64,000 nucleotides of DNA, from NCBI GenBank assembly GCA_029449245.1, contig JANATF010000012.1, positions 558,001 to 622,000 of the forward strand, read 5' to 3'. Origin of the DNA: Mortierella alpina. Lineage: Eukaryota; Mortierellomycota; Mortierellomycetes; Mortierellales; Mortierellaceae. The notes under the pieces are model-generated. The model was given only the letters and a program-made list of their open reading frames with translations. It did no database searches and was not told the DNA's origin. The position numbers and the translations under genes are program-made. Numbering within the stretch: position 1 is the stretch's first letter; each line of letters starts with the position of its first letter. Below, one piece after another: positions 24,561 through 36,577 of this stretch.

Positions 24561-24585
24561 AAAAAAAAAAAAAAAAAAAAAAAAA
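24561..24585 (+). repeat. Poly(A) tract
   Basis: 25 uninterrupted A residues about 110 bp upstream of the HMG-box start codon (T on the coding strand). Such dA:dT tracts commonly exclude nucleosomes at fungal promoters; that role is inferred. Confidence 0.85.
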
Positions 24586-25864
24586 GAAAAAAGATGCATG
24601 ATAAAAAATGAACGTGCATGGTTCATCATGCTTATTCCAAAGGAGTATTCCTGCACGCTATTTTCTTGATCCCACTACGATTTTGCTTATCGTCATGACC
24701 TTCAGTCCGCCCCTCATCATGTTGTTTTCAGTTTGCTGTCGTATGCACCACCGCAGCGTTGTCGACGAGGTGAATCCTTCCGATGGTCAGATGCTGCACA
24801 GCAACGAATCTCGGGTACTCCAAAGTATTCAAAAGCAAACGCTTGGTACAGCGATGACGACGACGACGCCTCGAGTATTTTTCGCCCTGATATCTTCTCT
24901 CCATAGCTCCATTTTCCCAATTTGCGCCTTGACTCCCCGCTAGTTCATTAGACAGCAGTATCCCGACTTTCGGACCGTGAATTTATTCTCTTAATATGCC
25001 ATGCATGCTTGGAAAGTTACTCACCTTTGATGGTTCTTCCAGTGTAGTATAACTATTCCTGATTTCGCGCTTGATGTAAAAAAGAAGGACGTTAGATGAG
25101 GACTCGTGCTTGCTCCACGGAACGACTCCCGCATTGATCATGTTGCTGTTGCATATAGCAGTTTGGTACCTTGGGCGTAACAATTTTTATGGCCTTTTAC
25201 GATCTATAAAGACAGACAGAGAGTATGGTGGGTGAGTTTTGACAACAAGGGAGGCAGCTTGCATATACGTCCATCGGGCGCGTGCGATGTTCGGGTCACC
25301 GTTAATATTTATTGTTTCGAATCGAAGCTTCGCAACACAAGAACATCAAGGCAACGAACCAGACGCCCTGCCCATCCCATGCGCACCCAAGCGTCGTGCA
25401 TAAAGATAGCAGCAGCAGCGAGGGAGAGCAAAAATGGAGAACACAACACCCGTTCTCCTCGCATTACTCCCTGAAGATCCGGGAGACAAGCACGCAGAGG
25501 AATGATGGACAACGAGGCTCGATGGGTATGCATCTATCCGATATTTATGCATATCGTTCACCAGGCAGGCACTCGAAGGGGTAATGTGGGAGACGTGTGG
25601 TAATAGATCCCGTTACAATTACTATAATTCTCGGAGAGAGGGGATATGGACAGGGATGGCATGTTTGAAGACTGAAGGTAGGATTGGTTGTTGACAAGAG
25701 AGGAGGGAGGATGTATTGTAGTACATAGTCGGCTCAACGCAACGTACTAGTCAATCAATATGAATACTCACCCCACAGGCAGGACGGACGACACGAGGAG
25801 GTATTTGTCGGAGAGAGAGCACGGCGATACCAACAGGCAAGGGAATGGATGAAGCGAGGCAAGA

Positions 25865-25870
<6 letters not shown>

Positions 25871-25902
<32 letters not shown>
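25871..25902 (+). repeat. GA microsatellite
   Basis: Alternating GA dinucleotides in a longer purine-rich segment of the intergenic region. Confidence 0.85.
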
Positions 25903-25907
<5 letters not shown>

Positions 25908-28200
25908 CGCAGACGGAGGGAAGAGTAAAGAGGAAATGGAGAACAGAGAGGTGGTTTTTTCGTGTCATTTTGTAAGGATATGAAATCGATGCGTCCATGC
26001 GCAATACAGTCTCCGCGCACACAGTACTACTATTAAGAGCGTCCTTTAGATTGGGTTTTTCTTTTTTTTTTCTTCTTCTGCAAACCCCCCTGCCTTAATC
26101 CCTTTCGAATCTCATCAATACGATACCCATGGGTTAGCCATGGTTGTGCAGGGACTCTTTTCATTTTCTTCTTGAACAACATGCAGGTAGCACGGGCTGC
26201 CCAGCGACACAGCGCTGGCTCGTTTTTATAAAATTTACACGGAATCGTCTACAGCACTTCCTTTCCTTCGATCAGAGTCTCTGTAGCCATCCTACTCTCG
26301 TTCTCACACTCGTTGAGGGAACTGAATGAGCGGGGGTCTACTAGCTTGGCTGGCGAGAAAATAAAGGGGAGCAAAAGAAAGAAAAAAGACAATGGTCGAC
26401 GGAAACAAGGGGATGGACTATGGAAAAAAAGGGGGGGTGGAGCGGGAGAACTGTGGAAAAAAGGACAGCAAGCTGGACGAAGGGAAACCATGGACGGGAA
26501 GAAGATCGTGGGAGAGGAAAAAGGAAAGAAAGGGGCGAAGGGGCTTGATTTGGCAGAGCGGAAGAGCTGGACAGAGTGGCTGCATAGATAAGAAATATGA
26601 CAAGTGCTTCCAGTATATCATTATCTCAGAGGAAACAGGTCGCAGGGGGCTGTTCCTTCGTCATGACAGGATATGTGACATAGAAGTAGGGCATGCCATG
26701 AGAGGTCGGCTAGCTATGTCTCTCGAGATATGGTGTTCAACAAGACTTAGTTTTTTCTGCTGTAGTATGAGACTCATAGCAAAACTGGTGGAGGTAATGG
26801 TATGACAGTGCTGAAGGATCAAGAAGCAACTGCAAATGAACAACAAAAAGCACAAGTCAGCAGAAAGGCGTCATCTCACATGCTGGCAATGGGAGAAAAG
26901 TGCACACAGTGACTTAGTGTCCATGTACAGTACACAAGATCCCCTGAAGATCCGAGAGCTGGCTCGATCACAGACTTGGGTCGTTCTGGGCATTGTGTTT
27001 GTTTAGCTTTCTCTCAGACCACTTCTATTTACCGCCTCCTTGAATCTAAATTGCTTGCGTGCGACAGTGCAACGATATCCAAGTATAGTCGGCCGAGCGC
27101 GCGTCTCTGTGTCTAGGTGGACCCTGCATCAACGATTTTGAGGGTAGGGTATGAACGCTGAGACGTTTGTACGCAGGTCCAACTGAACAGTAAGCGAATC
27201 TATCAGTGCTGGTCGTTGCTCCGTTGAGTTTCGCAGCGTGTCAAAAATCATCTCGCGCTTCTAAACAAACCAACTGCACTGCTCGTAAAAACACCTTCGA
27301 CAGCTTTCGATTTACCACAAATGATAGCGGTGCCTCACATTTGGTCGTCCACTTTCGCGTTTAACCTATACTCTCTCTAAAACTAACTCGCTCATTCACT
27401 CAGTCACTCACTTACACAATCTCTCGCTCCATCTGTCGACGTTTGAACGAAGAACAAAATGATTCGCGCGTGCACCTCAGACCCACGGCTATTTGTACCT
27501 GCCTTCACTCGATGGCGTCCTTTCCCCCCTGATCTCGCCCTTTACCCCTTCGACCCACGCCCATGTCTTTTTCTTCTGCCTTGCCTCTTTAAGCTGCCGC
27601 CCCTCTCCTAGAGTTCAGAATGTCCATTGGGACACACATGCCACTTTCGTTTTACGCGTGTCTTCACTTAAGGTTTGCCGACAATCAAGGGCGCCAACAA
27701 CCCCTTGTTCTTGCTGTACTTCACACTCCACGCTGACCTGTCTCCTCCATTTTCGTACATACACTCTCCCTCTCTCCTCTCTCGTCTCTTCCTCGCTCAG
27801 TCATTATGTGCAACTGGTCAATGGGTCTGTGACCACGACTGCAAGCCCACGTTGGAACCAACTTAAAGCGGGGTGTTGCCAGTTGTTTTGTGATTTGCCT
27901 GTTTTCTATGGGGACTTTAGGCGGTTACTTTTTACATTCTTCTTTTTTTTTTCTCTTTGCTACTACTCTTCGACTTGTTAAATCAGTAGTCCTCTCACGC
28001 CCGATTCCTACCACTAATGTCACTTGCGTTAACCGCATTGCATCATTACAACTCTCGCCCCTGACCCTCTCAACACTCTCAACGAGCACCTCCTCAACAT
28101 TCCTCATTGACAGGCCCTGCACACCCCAACTAAAAGAGCACACGACAACTTCAGTCCTTTTTTTTCACCCTTTTCTCGTATCGACAGTGACGACAGTAGT

Positions 28201-30504
28201 ATGTCGGGCTCAACTTCTGTCGCCCAAGAAGGCACCACCTCACCACCGACAGAGATCAATAACATCGATGGCAGTGTCTTTCAGGAGGAGCTGCCACCAG
28301 CTACCGTCTCTGATGGATCCAACTACATTCAACAATTTGCACCTACGCACACGGTGTTGGCAACCTCTGGAGTCTCAAATAAATCTGGAGGAGGAAGTAG
28401 TGGGGGACAATTGGATACCGAAGTCAGCTCAACACTCCAAACCATCCTTGTCCCGCTTGGCATTTGCGTAGCAGTGCTCTTTCTGCTCGGCGTCATTGCA
28501 ACCCACTACATCACACACAAGAACAAGAAATCAGGGGAGAAGAAGGCGTTGGGGACGGCTGGCGATGAGAAGGGGCCGGCAACATCTGGAGGGGGTGCAG
28601 GAATGACGGAGAAATCTTATGCGGGCAGTAAAATGCACCATGGCACCGTGGACGATGATAAATCAATGGTGACAGTGATGATTGACGAGAAGGATTCAGG
28701 GATGCTCAAGGGTAGCGGGAACGGCAACGGTAACAGCACACCAGTCCATCATAGCTTTTTAGGGCTGAGCAAGAGTCTCCGTCGCAACCACAGCAATAGT
28801 GTTAGCAGCAACAACCCTCCTGCAGGCCTCTCCCATAGCCCCAAGAGCGGTGGCATTATTGGCGGCATTGGCACGGCTGTCGGAGGCAGTGGACATTCTG
28901 GTACGGGCTCTTTCCAAATAGGTGGCTCTGGGTCCCTTGGTGTTGTCAACTTGAACCCACGCGAGCCCTATATGGACGCGGCCCAGGTTTATACCCGCCG
29001 TGGCAGCATCACCCCTACACCACCATCGCCAACACTCCCGTCCCAACCCTCGCCTCCTAATTCGCATCCTACCATGCCTTTAAGAGCCGCCGGCCCTGGT
29101 TACAGCCACAAAGAGCACCCTCACCCCGGAGGCGCACCTCCAGATCTGCAGATTGGCATTTTTCCTTCATCGCAGGACAGTCATAGCTCAATGATGGCCT
29201 ACCACCACCCTTACCCACACGATCTCAGCAGCCCCATGTTTGCGATCTCTCCTTCAACCGCCGGAACCGAGAGCCCTGACAACAATCCCTTCAACTCCCC
29301 TCCACTCTCCGCTGATTCCAAGTCTTCGCTGATGCTGGACCCATTCCGGACTCAAAATAATAGTCAACTGAGCCTTAATCTAATGATGTCGGGACCAAAC
29401 ACAGGTACTCCAGGGGGTGACGGCTATGACGAGGAGCGGGATGCTTATCCGTTTCCATCACAAGCCAGCGCGTCCAAGACCAAGAGCAATCTTGGAGCAT
29501 TCTCTCACAGCAGCACGCCCAATGCCCTGTCTCGATCCATGTCCGCCCTACCCCTGCGATCGGCTTCCTCTTCACCCGCCACGATCACTCCAGCGCGCTC
29601 ACTCGATGACTTGACTGAACCTAAGCATGTGCTCCGCCAAATCCAAGCCGGTCTCCCTGCCTATCACCGCCACACGATGATGCCCACCGCCATTGGATCC
29701 TCACATCACAATGCCACCAACATCACTTCCTCTGGTGGTGCCGCTGCCGTGATGGCTCGACCCACTGTTGAACGCCAGGCTAGCTTCAGCCCTGGGGCCC
29801 ATGACCGGCGGTCGCTCGCTGGAAGCGTGGTCACGGCTGGAAACGAGCGCAGCTCGACTGGCAGCAGCTCTATAAACGAGGGCAATGCATGGTACCGCAA
29901 GCGGGCGAGTGTAATCATCCCTGACGGTGGCACGGCCCACGTTCGGCTTTGGAAGGATGATGGAGAGACAACCGAGAGTGGAAGCGGAATCGTCAACCGA
30001 TCTGGACGTTCCGGGTCACAGTCTTCTGCACAGAGCCAGAGCTCGACCTCCTCAGGAACGGCTTCGCCTTCGCCGCTGAGATTGAATCGGTTGAAGGAAG
30101 TGGAGGATGAAAACAGTAACGAGTTGCCTACGATGACGGTCAAGAAGCCGTCAACTCTACAGCTGGAGCCGGTACAGGAAAGGATGATGGTGGAGGACGG
30201 ACTGTCGCCGAGGACCCCTAGAAATGGTGCGGCGGTGTTTGAGGGCCTTCAGGCCAAGGGTAGCATCTCGCGAACAGCCTCTCCAACGATTTTGAGTCCT
30301 CCTGTGCTGGTAGAGCCCGAACGGTGTGTGGTAGTGAGCGGTGCCAAGGAAGGGATGTTGAGCTCGGTCGGGGAGGAGCAGGAGCAAGAGTCAGAGGATG
30401 TGAATGTACGATTACGGACACCTCGACGAGGGAACAGCAGCAACAGCCTTAATCGACAAAGTTACTTGGACGACTACCGAGAGCAACAGAAACAGCAGCC
30501 GTAG
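28201..30504 (+). CDS. Ser-rich single-span membrane protein of unknown function
   Basis: 767 residues in one exon; no recognised family. A short N-terminal part (~80 aa, Ser/Thr/Gly-rich, no clear signal peptide) leads to one hydrophobic span (TILVPLGICVAVLFLLGVIA, about residues 81-101), followed by HYITHKNKK, a positive stop-transfer. The remaining ~660 residues are predicted disordered and rich in Ser, Pro, Gly and Asn, with many SP/TP sites (for example RRGSITPTPPSPTLPSQPSP and SPRTPRNG). The layout resembles cell-surface sensors and scaffold proteins such as the Mid2/WSC types: short outer region, one span, long phosphorylatable tail. There is no WSC cysteine domain, so this is analogy only. 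The start follows a long pyrimidine-rich leader and an in-frame stop lies close upstream. Confidence 0.8.
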   Translation: MSGSTSVAQEGTTSPPTEINNIDGSVFQEELPPATVSDGSNYIQQFAPTHTVLATSGVSNKSGGGSSGGQLDTEVSSTLQTILVPLGICVAVLFLLGVIATHYITHKNKKSGEKKALGTAGDEKGPATSGGGAGMTEKSYAGSKMHHGTVDDDKSMVTVMIDEKDSGMLKGSGNGNGNSTPVHHSFLGLSKSLRRNHSNSVSSNNPPAGLSHSPKSGGIIGGIGTAVGGSGHSGTGSFQIGGSGSLGVVNLNPREPYMDAAQVYTRRGSITPTPPSPTLPSQPSPPNSHPTMPLRAAGPGYSHKEHPHPGGAPPDLQIGIFPSSQDSHSSMMAYHHPYPHDLSSPMFAISPSTAGTESPDNNPFNSPPLSADSKSSLMLDPFRTQNNSQLSLNLMMSGPNTGTPGGDGYDEERDAYPFPSQASASKTKSNLGAFSHSSTPNALSRSMSALPLRSASSSPATITPARSLDDLTEPKHVLRQIQAGLPAYHRHTMMPTAIGSSHHNATNITSSGGAAAVMARPTVERQASFSPGAHDRRSLAGSVVTAGNERSSTGSSSINEGNAWYRKRASVIIPDGGTAHVRLWKDDGETTESGSGIVNRSGRSGSQSSAQSQSSTSSGTASPSPLRLNRLKEVEDENSNELPTMTVKKPSTLQLEPVQERMMVEDGLSPRTPRNGAAVFEGLQAKGSISRTASPTILSPPVLVEPERCVVVSGAKEGMLSSVGEEQEQESEDVNVRLRTPRRGNSSNSLNRQSYLDDYREQQKQQP

Positions 30505-30946
30505 TCAACGGCATGTGTCTTCTCGAGTCCTATTCATTCAGCACCTTAACCTTAGTAGCCCCACGCGATTTTTGCATCTTTGACAAAGAGGAGGATATAT
30601 TAGATGCGGTCTTCATAGTTTGCATAATTACTCAACCTTTTACTCTCTCGCTCTTTGCATCATCCTGGATCTCAACCAAAAACGACGTAATAAACACATT
30701 AGGCAGCAATATGTGTTCAGAAATCGCAGTAGCTGAGAAGGCCCAAACAGAGCAAGCATGATTGGTGATAGTTCAAGGTAGCGTTTAGTAGATGTTGGAT
30801 ATGTACAGTGGGTTCTTTGACGAGAAAGATGAATGAAAAGCTGTCTAGAGGTGATATCAATGCAAGTAAGCAAGAGAGGAGAGAGCGAAAATGAGGAGGA
30901 AAAAAAAAAGAGAATGACCAGATTTGCGCGGGAGAAAACAGGTGTG
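30505..30946. other. Convergent intergenic region
   Basis: About 440 bp between the stop codons of two convergent genes. It presumably holds both 3' untranslated regions; no gene is seen. Confidence 0.5.
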
Positions 30947-33900
30947 TCAGAGGGCGTCGTTCGCCGTTGTTGTTGGCATAGGAGCTGATTCTACTCTAGA
31001 TGTCGCTCTAGCCGCTGCTACTATCCTCGCCAGCGCGCGTCGACGACGACCCCCGGAGCCCACAGAGTGGGCAGGTGGTGACGCCGCAAGTGCTTGAGGC
31101 AGATGTGAGGTATCGCTACCCATCACCGCCGTCACAGAGGGTATCGGATGCACCATCGAAGGCGAAGGAGTGTCCGAAGCTGGGTCACGGGCATTCACTG
31201 GACAGGGTACATTGTCCGCATCCACAACAAATTGAGGTTTCCAGACCCAGGACAAGCCCCACACATGCAGCCTGCCACCGATCGTCAGGCTGATGCCAGG
31301 AATGTCCACGTTGCTGTTTGTCACATCCACTGGTGTGCAGGCATCGATTAATTGCTGAAAAATTCGATCCGTCGCGCTGTCCTGCTCATTCGACTTGTAA
31401 TCGAGGTTCATAGAGATCGACATGATCTGTTCTCTCCGTGGTTGAAGAACAAACCCGGATGCCATGTTGAAATTATCAGCGATCTGGACCTGATGGGTCT
31501 TGAGCAACACCTTCAGGGACAAAATTGCCAATTGATGAGCGAGAGAAAGAGAGTCAGCGTATGAACTACACAAGGCACACGATGCAGGAAGGGGTCGGTC
31601 AGGGGCGAATTGCAAACACAAAATTTACCACCATATCAACTTGATCAATTCGGATGGGCAGATAATTCTCTCGACTATCCACCAAGATCTGCATAGCAAA
31701 CGGTTCTCGGATCCGATTCTTTGTCACAATTGGTGGACCCAGCGATGACACAGACTCAAATGTGAAGGTGGGCGACCGCGGTATGATGAAGAACAACATG
31801 ACCGCCAAGGAAATGAGAGACATGAACGTAATATAGACGCAGGCCCTTCTTGAACAGCAACAGCATCTCTTCGGGGCATTTTCGCGTCGTCTTTGTGGGC
31901 CAGCCATCACGTTCCTTGTTCCTTTCCTCCGGCCCTCCTCCTCTTCGGATCCATCCGTCCATTGACCTTTTCTTCGAGCGGACCGGCCGCTACCATTGGT
32001 GAGGCCACTTCTTGTGCCTACGCTCCGGGAGCCGTTGCTACTGTCGATGCTGAGAACGCCCAACTTTTGAAGAATCACGTCATTCTCCTCATCTTCGTCC
32101 ACCTTGGCCTTCCTGGTCGCTGATGAGTCCGTCTTTGATGGCAGAGAGGAGAGATGCTGCTTCTTTAAGGTGGATGATCGAGCCGTGTATACCGAGGGAC
32201 TTTGTGAATTTGTCACACCAGTCGCAGCAGCAGCGGTCGTCGAGGACGCCTCTTTTTGAGCGGATAGTCCTTCGCTCTCGCTGGAGGTCGCTGTAGACGC
32301 CGTGGTGGCAGGTTTTTTGTTCTGCTGTTGACGACTGCCGTCATAGAACGATGCAGACAATGCTTGGTTCGAGTCTTGGCCCAATGGGTATCGTGGATGA
32401 CTACTGTTGCTCTGTTGCTGGCTGCTCGAACCCGAGAGTCGAGACTCGAACGACGACGAGAAGTCATCGTTCGGGTTGGGCGAGCTGCTGAGAGATCCCA
32501 GGTAGGGTGATCCAAATGGATGGCCTGGGCTAGTACTGTTGTTGTTGGCAGATAACGAGTATGCAGATCGGTATGGGTCGGCTTTGTGGTCAGATCGGTC
32601 CTCATGATGGGGGCCGAAATAGGCGTGGTGCGGACTCAGACCTGGAGACGAAAATCCAGCGCTTGACCGGTACGTGTCCATGATGGACGGTGAGGGCAGT
32701 GGCGGCTGGTAGGCTTGATGGGCCTGGTAAGGCATGTAAAGCGGCGAATCCGGACGTGGGCCATATGTGGCAGCCAAGGTCTGGCTCGCACTCAGTGTCG
32801 GTGACTGACGGTATTGTTCTTCGCGATGGGCCAATGAAGGCGGGTGCATCAACTTGAATGCTTGTTCGCCCGTCAAGGCTTCACCCTCTAGTAGCTGGGG
32901 TTGTATCTCATGTATCTCGTCTGAGGATCCATGGCGGCTGGCATAGGGCTGCCCTGGCTGAGGAAAAGTCGCATGGTTCTCGCGTATGGGGGACTGGGTT
33001 TGGTATTCTGCACAGTGAAAGGCAGGAGATAACAGAACAGTAAAGCGTCAGAGACAGAGCAAGAAAACAGAGAAAGCATGCAGCCTAAAGACGAAGGGGC
33101 TGGTTGGTGTGTGGGTCCGTAAAAAATGGGGGAGGGACAGCGTTTATCATGGCATTCTTCAGTTCTGGTTCTCTCTCCCTGGAGTTCCTCACTTCAACTT
33201 GAGCTGCAGCAGATGTGTCCGAAATGCTCGTGTGTTCGTGTTGGCTCAGCGAGAGTTCTTTGATATGTCTCCCTTATTCTGCTCCCCCTCCTTGAACAAT
33301 GCTCTCATTAGGCACGACTCCATATCCATAACTCCTGCTTCTTTTTTGACCCCACTTTTCACGCCTCCCCTTTCCTTAGGTTTTGTCAAATCGTCTTTTT
33401 TATACGAAAACAAGGGCAAGGGACGCGCATGGTAATTGGGGAAATGTACAAGGATGTTTTCCTGGAGTCAAGTATAAAGTCGTATTAAGGCTCATGTAGG
33501 CCAGTGCACTCATGGTGGGAGGGAGTAAGGAGTCCGTGCGACTTCTAGACGCGAATCAGGTTGCACGCCAGCTGAAAGTCCCGCTGCGTACGCGTACAGA
33601 GCTCGAACCTCTATTCTCGTTTCTGTGTGTCGCGACCTTTCACTATCTCCCGAGCTGGCAAAGTACGTAGTGGAGAGTCGCGGGGTATCGGAAGGATGGG
33701 GGGGTGTACTCTTTTTCAAATCCCACGCACCAAAGCACAAAAAAAAAGAGCGCAAACACGATCGAAAGAATAGGCTGTTCTTACGCTGTCACTCCAAATC
33801 ACGATGGTTTGTCCCACCACAAACCGAGTCTCGATAACCAACAGCAGCCATATCGCAGAAATCGCACATTTCCCGTTCATCCAACCTTCTTTTCGCTTGA

Positions 33901-34786
33901 TCTCGAAATGGATAGAACAACAAAACACACCAGGGTAATAATTAGGAAGGCGTGGAAGAAAGCAAAGGCATCACTCAAATTCTTGGACTGAAATGTAACT
34001 CGCGCGACGATCAATCGCCAAAGTAACAAGTGAAAGCTCACGGCACTCAAGAATGGGGGACAACAGGGGATGGAGGTGCAGGATGTCTAGTGCAACCACA
34101 AGACCAAACCGGTAGACAAGGGCAGAGCAATCCGGATCATCGCTGCACTTGCCAAACGAGACCCTCGAATTGAATGCAACTCCGTCTGCAGATGTCTCCT
34201 GCCCAATATCACACACACCAAACCACGCTAATGACTTACCATTTTTCACTCTGCTGGCGGAGACGCCTGACTGGCGTGAACGATATGGGTCGTACAGCGA
34301 AGATTCACTGCTCGGAATACGGCGAGTGCTAGTCCCACGCTGACTCTTGGCATAGGGAAACAGTCCACCCGAAGTGCTCGCTGGCTTGCCCTGGCTAGAA
34401 AATGATGCCGAGTGCTCCAGTCTAGGGGACGCTGGGAACGTCGGCGTTGAGGGTATTGTGATTCCTTGCAGAGTTGTTGGAGTTGTTGGTGTGGTGGGTG
34501 TGTAGGGTCTGTAAGTCGGGTACTGAGCACCGTACGTTTGATATTGACCACCTAGACTGTACGGATCAGGACCATGTGGCGATGCCTGCCTATGCTGGCC
34601 ATGACCCTGATGCTGGTACTGCTGATGCTGCTGGGGGTGTGAGCGCTGGCTGTTTAAGCTGGACGATGAGTTGCTGTTGGAGAGCGTCTGAGATTGCTGT
34701 GGGGTTTTATCCTGCAAGATAAGGTCTGGAGGAGTGGGCTTTGTGTGCTGACGTGTCCGGGAAGTCCGAGGCACGATCGCAGCCAT
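30947..34786 (-). CDS. Single-span membrane protein with LEA-2-like outer domain
   Basis: Exons 34786-34240, 33007-31629 and 31510-30947 close in phase to 829 residues. Intron 1 is about 1.2 kb, far longer than the others here. Residues 1-~520 are disordered, rich in Ser/Gln/Pro with a PTTPTTPTT repeat, ending in basic clusters (SARRKGQW, RRRENAPKR). CCCCSRRACVYITFMSLI opens a single span (through VMLFFIIP). Four adjacent cysteines at the membrane edge could be acylated. The ~280-residue C-terminal part (FTFESVSSLGPPIVTKNRI, NYLPIRIDQVDMV-VLLKTH, SISMNLDYKSNEQD, VTNSNVDIPGISLTIGGRL) looks like a beta-sandwich of the LEA-2/NDR1 kind found in some fungal vacuolar and plasma-membrane proteins. 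The fold assignment comes from pattern reading and is moderate. No function can be given. Confidence 0.78.
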
Positions 34787-36577
34787 GACTGGGGAACTTG
34801 CGACAGATGCCCTATTAGCTATGGTGCTGTGGATAGTCTCTAAGAGAGTAGGGCCAAAGACGGATGGAGGAACGGCGCTATGTCGTTCAGGGCTGCACTA
34901 TCCCTGCACTCACACTCTCGCACTCGCTCGCCTGTTCTTGCACACTCTCTCGCCGAAGCTCCACTCTATAGCTGTTCCAGGTTGTTGATGGTATGATGGT
35001 ACAGTTGCAGAGCAGAGGACCGCAAGGAGGAAGGAGAGCACGGTGAGGTATGAGGTGGGGTGTGTGAGTGTGTGCTGGGTGTGGCTGTGGGGGGGAGGTT
35101 GTTGTTGTTGAGTATGAGGCTGCGTTCCTGTTTGCTTTTCCAGGGGGCAAGGGTCAAGAGTGGAACAACGGAACGATCAAGTGTGGGTGCTTCGCATGCG
35201 TGGTTGCCAGGACTGGGGAGGGAGATGGAATGCAGCGGGTGGATGCGAGCACGGATGAGGACGAGATGCAGCAGAGTGGTGGGAGCGACGAGAGCGAAGT
35301 GCGAGAAAGAGAGAAAACGGACGGGGGAGTGTGATAATGAAAAAAGAAAGAGTTGTATGAAGAAAAGCGACCTGGGGAACAATGCCCGTCAGTCAGTCCA
35401 ACAGAGTATTTAAAAAAAGCGGGAAAAATGGTACATACGGCGAAAATAACCAGGAGGGAACTCACCTTCAAAAGAAAAAACAAGACTTGGCTGGCTGGAG
35501 GACTCGCCAGAACAGGCCAGAGAGACAGTACAGGCTGGAGCGCAGTCTACAATGAGCATGGGCAGCAGTAATGGCCGTGAGAGTAGGCGCGGCTGTGTGG
35601 ATGAGACGCAGAGGTCGAAAACGGCGTGCAAAATCAAAAGCAGATCGAAAGAGGCCCATGGATGGAACAGCGGGTGCTTCTGGGCGAGGGCGAGGGAGAA
35701 CAAGAGTCGTCGGTAGTCTACTGTCAGTACCTTGTTGTCGATGGAAGCAAGCAATTCTCTCGCTCTCGCTCTCTCACACACACACACTCTGTCTCTCTTT
35801 ACTTCTTCCCTCTCACTCTCCTTCCCCAATTGCCGCTGCCATGTTCGGGATCATCAGCATGGTGATTCTGGTCCCTCAGCAGCACTGTGGAATGCTAAAC
35901 AGGAGTGAGGGAAGGAGAGAGAGCGAGAGAGAGAGAGAGAGAGAGGCAAGGACTCCCGCCGTGGTCAAATAGAGGTCGGTCCCCGATTCCTTTAATTTTT
36001 ATGTCCTATTGTTGTTCTCGTCTTCATTTTGCACACGAGTCCACGGCAGAGTGATGGGAAAAAAAATAACGCATCAACGTGGGTCAGGGTACTCCCGTTT
36101 GCAGAACACAATGGCCTTCTGTCCTCTGTTGCCACCCACAAGACAGACCGGAGCAATACACAGGTCTACCTTGCTGTCCACATTATCGCCTGTCAAGTGT
36201 GAGACGAGAACATCCGTACCCTCTTTTTTTTTTCTTGTTTTTCCTTGCTTGACACTGGGTCTTGAATGTACGATATTTTAAGTGGGCCCTTTCAGAGCAA
36301 CCAGTCCATGGACCCCCAGGGGACTCGAAAATGCGCAGAGTAGAAACGTCCATCCTCCAAGAAAAAATAATCAAAGTTCTACATCATGGCGGTTTCTTCG
36401 TCATTGCTCAGCTCTGCTCAACAGCCTCCCACAGTACCTCCGTCAGGATACCCCTCCCTCACTCCATTTTGCACTTGATCATGAGTAACTATGTGGAGAC
36501 TTGCATGCTTGCGTAGAATTGTCTGGGTCCTGAGAACTTGTACACCGCTTCCTCTTGTAATATCGGTTTTATTCGGC
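34787..36577. other. 1.8 kb without a recognised gene; purine/pyrimidine-biased
   Basis: Upstream of the LEA-2-like gene and downstream of Gemin2. It has strong strand asymmetry: GA/GT-rich at 35040-35340, CT-rich at 35750-35830 with a short CA repeat near 35777, and a GA repeat near 35925-35944. Several 60-140 codon frames cross it on both strands without any recognised domain; compositional bias explains them. Confidence 0.45.

Larger units (their letters stand above)
24455..28200. other. 3.7 kb without a recognised gene
   Basis: Lies between the divergent HMG-box and Ser-rich membrane-protein genes. It contains an A25 tract (24561-24585), a GA microsatellite (about 25878-25900), a purine-rich stretch (26330-26560), and from about 27360 onward many C/T tracts on the plus strand leading to the start at 28201. 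Reading frames up to 193 codons (for example 27890-28471) show no domain and overlap real coding sequence. The last ~800 bp look like a pyrimidine-rich promoter and 5' leader. Confidence 0.5.

Noticed and set aside
27890-28471. Plus-strand 193-codon Ser/Leu-rich frame
   Set aside because: Composition follows the C/T-rich leader and it overlaps the start of the Ser-rich membrane protein in another frame.
33540-33625. tRNA-like GGTTCGAG motif on the minus strand
   Set aside because: The flanking bases do not form a T-arm, acceptor stem or anticodon arm.
33971-34786. Separate Gln/Ser-rich gene
   Set aside because: It ends in a consensus phase-1 donor that matches the exon at 33007; it is exon 1 of the LEA-2-like protein. 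The sequence after 34240 is intron read-through.
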